From positions 24,864,626 to 24,928,625 of the forward strand of contig CM060064.1 in assembly GCA_030533445.1 (NCBI GenBank): DNA of 64,000 bases, given 5' to 3'. The first letter of the stretch is position 1. Each line of letters begins with the position of its first letter. Below the pieces are notes generated by a model that made no database searches, was not told the origin of the DNA, and was given only the letters and a program-made list of their open reading frames with translations. The translations under genes and the position numbers were made by a program. The DNA comes from Cyprinodon diabolis (Eukaryota > Chordata > Actinopteri > Cyprinodontiformes > Cyprinodontidae). Shown here piece by piece: positions 1-24,000 of this stretch.

Positions 1-11201
<11,201 letters not shown>

Positions 11202-12120
11202 GAGGACCAGCGATATTTGGACTCGATAAATGCCTTAAAGAAAAAAAAAATGGGGAAACTTTATTCATAAGCCTCTGATATCTCTCTGGGAGAGAAATTA
11301 TACACTGAGCACTTTTACGAAAAAAAATCCTAAATGTTTTTGTTATATTTTGTTTCAGATTTCTTTAGAAGGTGTGCAGTTTTTAATCAGCATCAATCCA
11401 AAGAGTCATCTTGTTTCTCTTATTTCTGGCGGAAGAGCATGGTGATGGGAGTATCTTTGGGCTGTAAACTCATGATTGACTGCATGAACTCCAGTCACAT
11501 TTCCGACAAATGACTCGCTCCGTCCCCATCCTAAACACCAAGCACAACTCCTTGGTGCTGTCAGAGTCATAGATGGGATCTCGGCACTCGTAAAAAACAA
11601 AACAAAAAAAAACTCCTAAAGCCATTGAATGGCAACGGGATCTTCTTAAAACTCCTGGAAACTTGAAAGACGCAAAAAAAAAAAAGAAGAAAAAAGATTT
11701 TTCCTACTGCAATACTGGGGAACTCCACAAGAGGGCGAAACTTGTACAGAGAGTTAAGGAGATGGGTGGAAGAAGCTTGTGCTGTGTTGTGGGTTTAACA
11801 GATGTATGGACTTGCAGTTTATGGGTCTGCATTCCTTTTAAGGCTCGGAGAAATTAAAAACTGTTACAATTAAAGCAGCCCTGCTTTGATAGTCAAGTAT
11901 GTGAAATGTATTCACTGTTTTAAAAATGAGCTTACATGTGATGAACCTCAGAGGAAGCCTTCTGTTGCCTTACACCAACAATCGACCTTTATGAACAGCT
12001 TAATTTAATTGTTTTTTGTTTCTTTCCACATTCCTATATCCTTGTTTGATTTTTATCAGATAAGTGCCTAATTTTCCCTCCACTCCTGGGCCTTGTAATA
12101 AACACTGAATATTAATTGAT
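11202..12120 (+). other. nbeal2: nbeal2 3' UTR with candidate poly(A) signal
   Basis: The sequence after the stop has no ORF of note. A canonical AATAAA lies at 12097-12102, about 900 bases past the stop. A weaker ATTAAA-type signal lies near 11852. The UTR end is inferred from the signal only. Confidence 0.5.
11725..11739 (+). promoter_or_regulatory. CTCF-like motif (plus orientation)
   Basis: CCACAAGAGGGCGAA fits the vertebrate CTCF core (CCAnnAGRGGGCRnn). It lies in the nbeal2 3' UTR. A single motif match is weak evidence without occupancy data. Confidence 0.3.
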
Positions 12121-15100
12121 GGTTTTACTGTAAAATGTGACACTTTACTGCTCCTTTGTGACCTGGATGTGATGGAGATGTTCTGAAGGAAAACCATAAG
12201 TAAACTATCATCTGTTTGATCTACTCTTCTCTGCTGCTTTTGTGGTTGGACATCTGCAAAAGGTATATGAGGGAGCTTAGAAGGATTCGCTTCTATTAAA
12301 ATATTATTTGGATGCAAATAACCGGAGCTTGGTTTAGGGTGACCTTGACCTTCAACTAATGATGAATCTGAGGCAGTACTGAAAAGAAATTAATCTACAC
12401 AAATGGAGATAATTTACTGAAATTAAATAAATGGAGGAAAAACCAATTACAGATGTATAATTGGTTTGTAATCAGCTATGTGCTTATTTGTGTTGATCCG
12501 TTAAATTCAATCTATCTGAAACATGTTGAGGTCCGTGCTGCTCATGATGTAAAATAATATATGAAAAGTTAAGTGGGAGTGAAAACTTTAACATTGCTGT
12601 GTGTGGGTGTGTGTGTGGGTTGCGCCATTATTTCTTACATTTTATAAATAGTGTAAGGCCAATTTCCTAGGGATCTACTACTTTTGAGACTTCTCTTCTT
12701 GTGTGTTTGTTTTAGAGAACATCCACAAATAAAAATTACTCTGATATCTAACATTTCTAATGTTCTAGGAACATACAGTTCATTTGTTTAAACCTATAAA
12801 CTGCCTGATCATATTTATTTAGATATATTATCAATTCCATCTGTTTTTATACCTAAAGCTGCCTAATTCTGTGAAAACTCCTTCAAAGAAAAGACTGTAA
12901 TTATGCGATTAATACTTAATATACCCTTTCTCTAAGGAAGACCACATATTACTTGGATTTTATGCAACAGTAGAACAGGGAAGCTGATCCTGCTGCCATA
13001 ATTGTACATCATCCAGCTCCTCTACTGTAATCTTAGGTCACATGTGTCTGTGATTTTTAACCCTCACCAGAGTTGAAAAGGTCACAGCGAGCAGCCATAC
13101 ATGGGGTGGACGTGGGGGGCTTTGATCTCCTGATGGGCCGAACATCCTGTCAGCCTCCCTATAAACACCTCCATAGGGGAACAATTTACAGGGGGTGGGG
13201 TGGGGGAGTAGGCTGAAGTGGGTGGTAAAACTAGACCCCCAATCAAGCAGAAACCACAGGAATCCCTCTCTCTGCTGTGCTCATCCTGACTGAGAAGGAA
13301 AGGGTTAACACGTCCCTCTCTGTTATGGCCCAATTTTTTCATTGATCCAGACCTGAGGGCAGACTGGGGGGCACGGAACCACCATGTTTGTTTGGTTTTA
13401 AAGTGGGGGAAACGTAACGTTAGTTTCTCAGGTAGCTCATCTGATGCTTTCCTTACCTTGTTAGTAGGTTACAGACAGTGATAAGGTTGGCTACTTCTTT
13501 TACTTTTAATTTCATTTGAATTAGCTTAAGCAGCGTTTATATTTACTTTATAGATAAATTAACTTGCAAATTATGAGGGCAAGGCTTTTAAAGTTTAAAT
13601 CTTCTGGCAAAAATAAAGTAAAGATCCTGCAATTTATGGAAGTAAAGCAGAATAAAATCCAGCAAGATCAGTAATATGTCAATTAATTATATGCCGCATT
13701 TCCATGTAAATATCTATCTTTGGAGGATGTGTTTTTTAGCACCCCTAGTTCTCTCATTTTTATTCCAAATACAATTTATAATTTGAATCACAGGGCTATT
13801 TTTATCTCTATGGTTAAGTATTTTCTCAAGTAGCAACTTTAACTGCTATACTTTCCTGTCTTAAAAGGCAGAACTCTTCTAGTCTAAAAAACCTCATTTG
13901 TTGAAATGGGGGGACCTATTGTTTGAACCCCTTAGAGGCTTTAAAAAACAAAAATGTCTTTTTTTGTGCTTTATGAAACAAACTACCCTATATTTTGTGG
14001 ATGTACAGCTACATTTCTCATGTAAGTTTGCGTAGTTTTAACACAAACATTTATTTTTCATATTGCACCAGAACAGTTAATGAGCAACCTGTACTTGTGT
14101 GCTTGTTTGTTCTGTCTAAAATGTTTATTTTGGAATAAAGAGGTTAATATAAAAAATATTTTTTGTCCGATTCATTGATTAATCGAAAAAATAATCGGCC
14201 GATTCATCGATTTTTAAAATAATCGTTAGTTGCAGCCCTAGTTACATCTGACATTTGTCACAGCTTCACCAAAAGGAAATATGTAGTGAATTTGTTATGA
14301 TTTTGTTTGTAATGGAGCCAAATGCAGAGCTTGACTGATGTAAAAAAAAACTGAAAATAGATGCGAGCTCACAGAAAGTTCCAGAGAAGAAATGGGACAC
14401 GGAGCAACAAGTAGCAAAATGCATGAACAATAGACTAATAGAGTAATTTAGGAATGCCAACAAGAACTGGTGAGTATATATACTGAGGGACACATGTAGA
14501 ATGACACTGAATGCACACGAGTGAGACGGTGTGAAACAAGAGGGGCAGAAAGAGTCAAGAGAGACTAATGAATATAGTTAGAGCTGAACAAAGATACAAA
14601 GGAACTATAAAACCATGTGTGAAATTACACAGTGAACCAACAGAACATAATCTATTATATAAATAGAACAAAAGGAAAAAGAAAGTAATCCTTAAAATGA
14701 AAAAGCTAGTGAAGCAACACCTAGAGAAAATGAATAACAGGGAATAATAACAAAAAAACATATTAAAAAGGAAAAAACTTCAATGGCCTTTGGAAAACCT
14801 CTACAATAGTGTATCAATTTAAATACGGATGCTTAGACAAGGTAGCATCATTTTATTTATTCATGTCCTTTAAAATCCACCCGTAGAAGAACATGGCAAC
14901 ATCAGTAAGCACAATAACAAAGGAAAAAAAAAATCTAACTGTTCAAGTCTTAGTTTAACTCTGAATCTGAGCTGCATATTTCTTAGATTTTACTTTTTAA
15001 CATTCTATAACATTAGCCTTGCTAGACTCTGTGACCTCGGGGAAACATACCAGAGTCTCTGTTCAGCATGTTTTTCCATTTTGCTCTCCATCAAACGTTA

Positions 15101-16738
15101 TCTGTAGAAACATTCTGCAGTTTGTCTTGGTCAAAGACTACCATTGCGTCACATCGCTCTAAATGTTGTCTGCTTTCTTTTGTTGTTATTTTCTGTTCCT
15201 TTGAATTGAGTTTTTTCTTCTAATGCACATTTTTCTGGCATAGAAGGTTTAATTGCATTGAGGCTTTAAAGTCAAGTAAAACAGAAAATAACACAAAATT
15301 ATTATACAAAAATCTATACTTTGTACAATTTTTAAGATAAAGAAAATAAATAAATGCACCAAATTAGTTAGCATTATAGAAACTAGCTCACATTGGTGAC
15401 TTGGCTAAGAGGTTTAATGCAATCAGGAACATCTTCCTACTCTCCTCTCAGCACTCTATAGACTTTGAAGTGCAGGTCATATTGTGTCTGAGAGATCTCC
15501 CCCTCATTTGATTTCCTCTGAAGTTCCTGGACCCCCTGTGAAGCACTTGCCAGAATTTACAAGGTATGTAACTCACCCTGCTGTTGGTTTCTAATCTTTT
15601 GAATTGCTAAGATCAAACACAGAGGCACTCCTCAGGAGCATCTTGTGTAATTCACGTGGTCGTCTTTGTGTCAGATAACAGCCGGTCACAGCTGTGTGCA
15701 AGAACGCCTAAAGGGGCTGTAAAATCACGTCCCCACCCCATCCTTGCAACCAAAGAGAGGGTTAACCAGCAGTAGGAGATTTACAAGCTGATAGGAGGAA
15801 CACTGAGAGGCTTAGATTCCTGAACGTCTTTAAAAACTAGAGAACTGTATTCACTTTATGTAACACTTTGGCAACCTGGATAAGCAGTGTGTAATTTTGA
15901 GGATGAAGGTAAAGATTCAAATATCTAGTATATTCTTCCCAGCTTTGCACAACTACAGATGGAACTTGTTGACCATCGCCTTTCCAGTCTTGCAAATAAT
16001 CCTGATCAGTGTGAAGTCAGGACTTTGACTAATATCTAATATTAAGGCCTTTTAATCTGATCTATTGTTGCTCTAGCTGCATGTTTAGAGTGACGATGCC
16101 CCAGCAGCTGTTAGATTTTATTTCAGGATTACACTTTATCTATTTTCATCCATCTTTCCATCACTTCTGCTTAAACATCCCCACGGCATAATTCTGCCTT
16201 CACCATGTTTTACTGCTGGTGCGCTCAGGGTGTCAGAACAGTGTAAGGTTTCCAGCACATATGGCGTTTAAGTGTTGGTAAAGATTAATATAAACAAGAG
16301 CAAGATTTTCCTTTTGTTTCATTCAAACTTCTAACAAGGTTTTTTTTTTTTATGGATTTCTTGCAATGAATAAATCACAGGACAGCTGTGTTTCTGCTGT
16401 GATTCAATTATACACATATCAACTGTTTTTATTTAAATATTTGTGTATTTTGATGGATTTTTTTGTAAAAAAAAAAATATTTTTATTAATTCCATTGGTC
16501 AGATTGCTTTGTGTTGACCTGCTAAATCTGGATAAAAAAAAAATGAATAAAGGCTGTGGTTTTAAAGGAACGGCACATGAAAAAGTAAGCATGAATACTA
16601 AAGAGAACTGCACTTTATTCATTCGCAGCTTTTTTTTATAAATAAAAGCAAAAGCAATAGCTATAAATCACTTATGTTTTGTAGCAGCTTATTTCTCACT
16701 TAACAAATTTTTAATTAAATCTATTTTCAATCCTGGAC
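12121..16738. other. Spacer between nbeal2 and the foldback element; no gene seen
   Basis: AT-rich sequence with short ORFs only and no splice-consistent homology that I recognise. It contains a GT-rich stretch near 12600 and a hAT-like fragment at 14161-14240. The GC-richer block at 13080-13340 differs from its surroundings but has no identifiable content. Confidence 0.6.
14161..14240 (-). mobile_element. hAT-like transposon terminus
   Basis: Reading minus, the segment starts CTAGGGCTGCAACTAACGAT and continues with AATCG-rich palindromic text ending around CGGACAAAA. This is the terminal sequence of a very common vertebrate hAT/MITE family beginning CAGGGCTGCAACTAACGATT. No opposite terminus was found nearby, so it is probably a truncated copy. 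Confidence 0.6.
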
Positions 16739-16742
16739 ATAC

Positions 16743-17500
16743 GGAAGAGGATTAGGGCCACTGAAACAAAAAAAAAGTTAACAGATTTTTAGATTTTATT
16801 TCAGTATGAGAACAAAAGTCAGAATTCTGACTTTATTCTCAGAATTCTGTTGTTTTTCTCAGAATTCTGACTTTGATCTCAAAATTCTGTCTTTCTTTAT
16901 CAGAATTCTGACTTTTTCCCCCAGAATTCTGACTTTAATCTCAAAATTCTGACTGAATTCTAACAGCTAACAAACATGTTAGCATCAAGCCATAGCCATG
17001 TCTGTTTTAAAGACTAAGCTAGCTCTCTTGTTTTATTCACTTTCTGCTCTTTGAATAATGAAATAACATCACAGGGGACCCCTTGGGCACGTAAAAAGTT
17101 GCCTAATTCCGTAATTTCCCACCAAAGTGTGACTTGCTCTCTCAAACAACTCACATCTTTGTGAGTGAAGCCGAGTGGTTCCGAGTGGTCCCACATCTAT
17201 TCCTTAATGGTGCCCATCTAGATTAAGATCCAAAATTGTGAGATTAAAATCAGAATTCTGACAGAAAAAGTCAGAATTCTGAGAGAAAAAGTCAGAATTC
17301 TGAGATTAAAGTCAGAATTCTGACAGAAAAAGTCAGAAATCTGAGATAAAAGTCAGAATTCTGAGATTAAAGTCATAATTCTGAGAAATAAAAGTCAGAA
17401 TTCTGAGATTTTAGTCGGAATTCTGACTATTTTCTAATATAATACTAAAATCTAAAAATCTGTTAACTTTTTTAATTTTCAGTGGCCCTAATCCTCTTCC
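16743..17500. mobile_element. 758-bp foldback DNA element with long TIRs and palindrome arrays
   Basis: The two ends are inverted copies of about 58-60 bases: plus 16743 begins GGAAGAGGATTAGGGCCACT and the right end at 17500 is its reverse complement. ATAC flanks both sides (16739-16742 and 17501-17504), a likely 4-base target duplication. Inside each end is an array built on the palindrome TCAGAATTCTGA with AAAGT or TTTAT spacers: about seven units at 16815-16965 and about nine at 17249-17425, in inverse orientation. The core 16966-17248 holds a short minus-strand reading frame (17014-17196) but no transposase that I recognise. Superfamily not assigned. Confidence 0.85.
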
Positions 17501-17504
17501 ATAC

Positions 17505-18068
17505 GGACACTTTTGATGTGTACTGCATATTTATTTTTGTTTTAACCATTTACATGAAGACATAATCTGCTGCAGACTGGAATCCCTTTTCTGCTTCTCT
17601 GTGATGCAGCCAATCACAGAGCAGGGCTGAAAGCTGAGGAGATGGGAGGAGAAAACTTCAGAGCATTCAGGAGATTTTTTTTTCCTTTGCCTCATCTGTT
17701 CAGAAGCTGTAAGAGGAAAAGAAAGAGAAAAAGGTCCTGCAGTACATCCTGAGACAGAGGGAACTGTGTTGTCACTTGTTACATGGCGGAATGAGCTGAA
17801 AAAAAGCCTTCACTGGTTTTCACTGGAATTCATTTACGGATTTTACGCATCTGGAAGTCGCCTTTTTTGCGTAAAAACAACAATCACCGAGCTATGAAGG
17901 GAGAGAGGAGGGAGTCCTTTTACGTGTTTTGATTATATTTGATGCTGTGGAGGTTTCTGGCTGGTTTAAGCCGATTATTGAGAACTGAGGACGGGAAAGG
18001 AACGCTGAGAGAGACGGAGAGACGCACCGCGGTGACTGGAGGAACAGAGGGCTGTAAAGAGTGGAAAC
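17505..18068 (+). promoter_or_regulatory. nradd: nradd 5' UTR and probable promoter region
   Basis: The block between the foldback element and the nradd ATG is less AT-rich than the upstream spacer and purine-rich near 17640-17800. A CCAAT box (AGCCAATCAC) lies at 17610-17614. No TATA box stands out, and the transcription start cannot be fixed from sequence. It is placed here because the first coding exon directly follows. Confidence 0.45.
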
Positions 18069-21000
18069 ATGAGATTGGTCATCATCTCTGCGCTTCTGCT
18101 GTTAAAAGTAAGTAAAATAGAAAATATTATTATCTTTCCTGGTCCCTGCTGTCTGAAAAAAATGTTTTTCGATCCCTCTTATTTCTTTGTTCAGGTAATT
18201 ATCCTCAGATGAGCCTGAGGAGTTTTTCTGTACACCCATCCCACTGAGATTAGAGCGCACCATTGTTCCCAGAGGATTTCTGTTTCACACCACAACCATA
18301 TGGATCACACCAGTCCTCTTCGATGGTGTGCTTGTTGCCAAATAGTAATAGCTGGATGAAAGTCATGTGTTGTATTTGGTTTCCTAAGGAACCAGCTACA
18401 CTTTGCTTTATGTCTGTATGCAGAGGCGATTCAAGATTAATTTGGGGCCTGAAACAGGCGTTGATCTGGAGGTTCCTCCTAACTTCTATCACTTAGATCA
18501 AAAATCACATCAAAATCAAAGTTAATTCTGTAATATTAGATAAGCAATAAGGATTGCTCACCCCTCACCTTTATGCCTCAGTGTGTAAATCTAAAACCAT
18601 CTCAAATTTATGAAATAATTGCATGTTTTTTTTATTGTGATGAATGATAGTAAGAAAGAAGAAATCTTATTGCAAGAGAAAGAATAAATAAATAATAATA
18701 AATATGTTATTCTTTTTTTTTCTTTTAGATGATTTAGTTGAGTCTGTTTTAATAGGCAGATTATGATTCCTTTTTACACAATAATACCTTTGCTTTTGGA
18801 CATTATTTCCCGGCCTGCCATCAGACTGTTGAACTGTTGAAACTCTAATCAAGTCACAAATTGAGACTCTGCATCACACTTGTCAACATGGTACTTGCAC
18901 TACATGGCGATTTTTCACATCCCTTTAAATAGAAATCAACTCACTGCTTCACTTTAAAAATGGGAATGTTTATTTCACTGTTGTAAGCTGCTAGTTCACT
19001 GTCGAAAAGCTGTATGCATTTAAATGTCCTTTTGTATACACTTAACGGCTCATCTAAGAATCAAATTCATGTTTAAATAAATGCATTATTTGTGACTAAC
19101 CATTATAACAGAGGTTTATCCTTCTGCACTTTGTGGAGAAATGCAAGCTGGGATACTTCTAAAATGCAAACCTACTCTAAAACAAAACATGTTGTAGAAA
19201 AAGGGGAGGGCACTGCTTTGAATAATTACTGAAAGCTCTGGGTCAGTTCAACCTTTTGGCTACTGTACCTGCAGTTTGTATCAGTAAAAAGAAACTTTTC
19301 ACGGCCATGAATTCAAACCATGACTCCTCTCTTTTATTTTCCTTATGAAGTGTAATACTCTCATAACTCATGGAGAAAAATAATCCTAATATTCTGGAAG
19401 CTTCCTTTTCCCATTTGTTTGATCCCTGATCTCCCTGTGAACCAGTTGGCTCTTATATGACATAATATGAGCCCCCTGATCAAGCTAAACTACTTTAGAT
19501 CGCAGAAACCCTCTGCTGGTAGATTTGATTCATGTGTCTGAAAACCACATTTCCTTACCAGACTATGAGGAGATTATAGAAAATTGCTTTAAATCGTTGG
19601 TTGTCAAAGCGGGTATGAAATTTGCTTTTGGTCAGTAGAAAACGACTCACGGCAGATGGCTCCATGTTGTACTCTGAAACCTTCGGTATGAAATCAGATG
19701 AAAGCAGTAAAATAACGAAGGACGAAAAGACCCAGTGCAGATCTTTTACTTGGGCTTAAAATCAAAACTAAAATCTTGTTGCTCTATGGATGCCTATGTT
19801 TGTTTCTTTTAGGCTCCAAACACCTGCTTTTGTTTGCTAATACAATAGACCCAAGTCTGAAGACCCCCATGGTTACAGATCGTCCTGGAAATGTGTGAAA
19901 ATACCTCTGATGAAGTTTTTACTCCCAATCCTATCAAACCCACAGAGCCCACCATTATGTGCTGAGGGTCTAGCCAAAACACAAGGGCAATTAAGCACCA
20001 TTATCCACCACATACAAAGTAAATGATCTATTTTATGATGAAATTATAGTTTGGTTGATGTTTTATCAGGGTGAAATAAATTCCCTTCCTTCTCTGTAAA
20101 AGAAAAAAAAATGGACTCTGGTTTTTCTCCCAAAGCTGGCAGCATTGGAGCTCCTGTCTAGACTTGCTCTTCCCAGTCAGAGCACTTTACTCAGATTTAA
20201 GTATTTAGAAAACACCTCTCCTTTTTTAAAGATGGATATCTCTTTGAAAGGGTAATCTGCAATCTATGAAACCCAAGATGTTGCTTCTTATCTGTCAGAT
20301 GTTCTTCACTTTCTTACCGGATGATTAGTGGTAATGCATCTCTCTTTATTCTAAGAATCATATTTCTTTTCACTCACCTGTAAATTATCACTGTTCCTTT
20401 TGAAAATACAGCTTATCAGGGTGTTTCAATCTGGAACAATCTCATTCTTTGTTGTGTGTTATGGTGTTCTTGATTTATTTAATCATGAATAATTTGTCAT
20501 CAGAATGGTTAAAAATGGTTATTTAAATCTTTAAATAAAAGTCGGGTTTTTTTTTCTCCAGAAACTAAAATACATTCATGTTCTAAAGTTTCTACCCATC
20601 CAAGATGGATGTGGAGCTTAAAATCTACGTCGGCCCCTGCTGTCTTGGCTTCAGAAGCTTCAGTCAGATGTTAAATTCTCATGGATCAGCATTTTATCAC
20701 GGGGGGGGCATCCTGTTGTGAGTCTATTTTTCCGTGGATCAGATCATGCTTTGGAACTCGTCACTTCCGAGAAGGGCATGAAATGTTTAACGTTCTGAGA
20801 AAGTTAAAGTGAACGGTGTGTCTGTGTGTGGGTCTGATCCGTGTTGAGTGAATGACTCGGGCAGCCGTGGCGTTGAGAGGCCCATTGAAAGCAGCTCTCC
20901 GCGGTGGTCCGCCTGGTCTCACTGGGGAATCCCTTTAGATCGCAGCTTTCTGCTTTAATGGAAGAGGCAACTGCAGCTCTCTTTCCTTCAGATTTAGAGC

Positions 21001-24000
21001 CCAGATACAACAGACAGGAAAAACTACTAAGAGGAATCATAAGCATTTAGGAATTAAATGATAAAAGGCTTTACTTTAAAACTTTATTAGAGGAAAAACA
21101 ATTTTGTTAGAACTAGAGCCAACCTAAACAATACCCCTGCTAAGGTCCTCCACATAATAATGTGGAAAATGTTTGAATTGTTTTTTTTATTAAAATTTTT
21201 AATTTTATGAAATTTAGCAAAAACTGTAGATTTTAAACATATTTTTGTGAATAATGATATCTATTAGTTTGGTGTATTTTTTAATTGGAGGGTGTGTGAT
21301 TATCAAGATTTTAAGGGTGAAAAAATTTATATTTATGGCTTTTTTAACATACAATCTGATGCTACAAGTTTCCATTTTCTTTATTTTTGTTCACAAATGT
21401 ATTTCAGCAAAAAAGTAAGACAGTTAACTCTGATTGTTGTAAGCTGAGCCAGGTAAGCCCCCCTCTCCTAGATTTCAGCAGGTCTGTATGGAAGGGCTGT
21501 TATTGGAGGTTATGAGCTTATCAAAAATTATTTACTAATTTCCACCCACACACCCTGAACGGGTTGATGTTATACTTAGAAAACTTAATAAAACTTAGTT
21601 TAATAAAACTAAGATTTTATTAAACTTAATAAAATCTATAATAAAATCTATACATGTAAAGTCACTTCATTCACATCATAAAAGCACTTTCCACACTCAC
21701 TCACAGTTTACTGCGCTCATATTAGTCATTCAGTGTGTACAGGTTTGCTTTGCTAATACCACTGTTTGGTCAGGCGTGTAAATAGACTATAGTTTGTGCT
21801 TGAAATGATTTCATTTACCTGTATTTAGATCTCACTGCTAGTGATGTTTTTTACAGGAAAACGGGCCTCATCCTTGGTTTTACACTATGACACTATAACT
21901 ATTTCGATTCTTTAATATGCTCTTGTATTTGCTAAATATTTACTTTTTATGGTTAAATGGATAAGTTAACCAAATTCTATGCAAAAGTGTTAAAACAACT
22001 CCTAATCTTTTCTATGACACTTTGCATCCCTGAAAACAGATATAAAAATTATTTTGTAATTAGCTTTCCTTCAAAGGTTTAGCTGCTTTTTACTTTTAGT
22101 TTTGCCCAAATGTATGTACCTGACTACGTTTGCAAGCAACAAGTGTTTAGAATATAGAAGCAGGACACGTGAAGCGGAAAAGATAAACAGTTCTGGAAAA
22201 AAAAGATCTACTGGAGATGAGATATATGTCTGAAAGTCATGTCTTGAATAAAAAGAGCAAATCATTTCGCAACTAGGTGACAAAGGACCTTAGGGATTCA
22301 TCATTCTTTGTCTGAACTGCTACCATGTGCCTCTGCTGTTTCCATAGATTTAACTACAGAGAAAGATTCCTTCAATTATAATAACTGTTTGACAGATCAA
22401 GCCTTTTAGCCAAAAAAAGCTCTCAGAAAAATAGCTAAAAAGCAGATGCATCCATTATAGTTTCCCATATCTTTTGATAAAAGAAAAAAAAAATGTATTC
22501 ATATTGAGACATGAGAAAAATCTCAAATGTTTAAAGATGTCGGTTAAGGCAATTAATCAGATTGCAACATTATTGAAATGAATGTGGTTAGCTCAGAGGG
22601 AAAGGGAAAATAAGTTTTGTTTGTACATGATGACATGACTGCAGCTTCTGTGCTTTAAATGCAACAAATTAAATGTTTACATTGTTTTAATCGATATTTA
22701 AAAAGCACCAACTGTGTAGTTTAACTCGTGAGATTGAGATAAAAAAAACAACTAAATATTCCTGCGAAATTGGACGTATAAGGCAGAAAATTATTATTAA
22801 AAAGAAAAGGTTTTGTAATTAGAAAACAAATCAAGCTAGGACATGAAAAAGACATTAGAAACTGAAAGCTGTTGCAGTTTGTGGTACATTCGGTGTGCTA
22901 GAAGTTTATTTTATCAGACAAAAATGTTTCTCTCTCACAATCCAAGGTCCTCTGCCATTAAATATAAAGACTAATGTTTATTTTCTGTTTTTAAATTTCT
23001 CCTTTGTCTAGAAAACTAAATTCCTTTTGTGAATCATGATTTAGGAGCTTAAATGTCCCTCTTTTGTCAATTATGCAAATATATAACTGTAAGTTGTTCA
23101 TTTGACAGAAAGTTTATTTGCAGCTCTGCAGTTTTTATTTTTTGGTCCATGATTACAGGAACTAATTTAGGAATATTATTTCATGCATCCATTAGATGCC
23201 TTTGGGCTCCACCCAGAAGGTATGTCTTGTTATTCTTAGCATGTAAATACCCAGCAGGTATGACTTGTTGTAAATGATGCATAAAACAAATTATGTTGAA
23301 CAAAGTGAGGTTGACTTTCTTCTTTCTCACTTGGAGGCTGACTGACTCGTTTTTATAGATAAAAGTTGTTTCCTGTTTCATGTGAAATGTTGGTATTTCA
23401 CCAAATGTCTAGTGATAAGTCATTTAAGAAAACAAAGCAGAAAAAACTTTAGATTTTTGTGAGGAAATGAGTCCAAGTTCATTTTTGTCTGATTCCTTTA
23501 TGGCATTTCCTCTTTCTTTTTCTTATAACTTCAAACTTGCAATATTGTCCTCATATGGTAATGCTTAATCTCGTACATATTACAAATTCTGCCGTTTTCC
23601 TCCAGGGGGGCATGCATTCAATCTGTAATTCCAGTGTCAAACTTTTAGGCGGTTCTTTCTCTTAACTGAGGTGCTTTTTCTAAAAATCCAGGCTGTAAGT
23701 AAATATAAAAAAGCGCCATCGCCAAATATTTACCAAAGCAGATTTTAGTAGCTAAAGATGTTGGCAAGTGTTTGAAGAAGAGCCTCATCTGTCACATGAA
23801 AGAGGACCAGCTGTGATGCTTTTTTTAATTCGTTTTGCTCCCGCGTCCCTCTGCAGTGAGCTAACTTCAGACTGGTTTGTTCCTGCCTGATCCAGCCGCC
23901 CTGATACCATAATTCCTCTGATCCAGGATCTGTGGCGGCAGTTCAGATATCACCGACTCCTCATTGATGCACAGCAGTCGGACTGACTGTTGTTGTTGGA

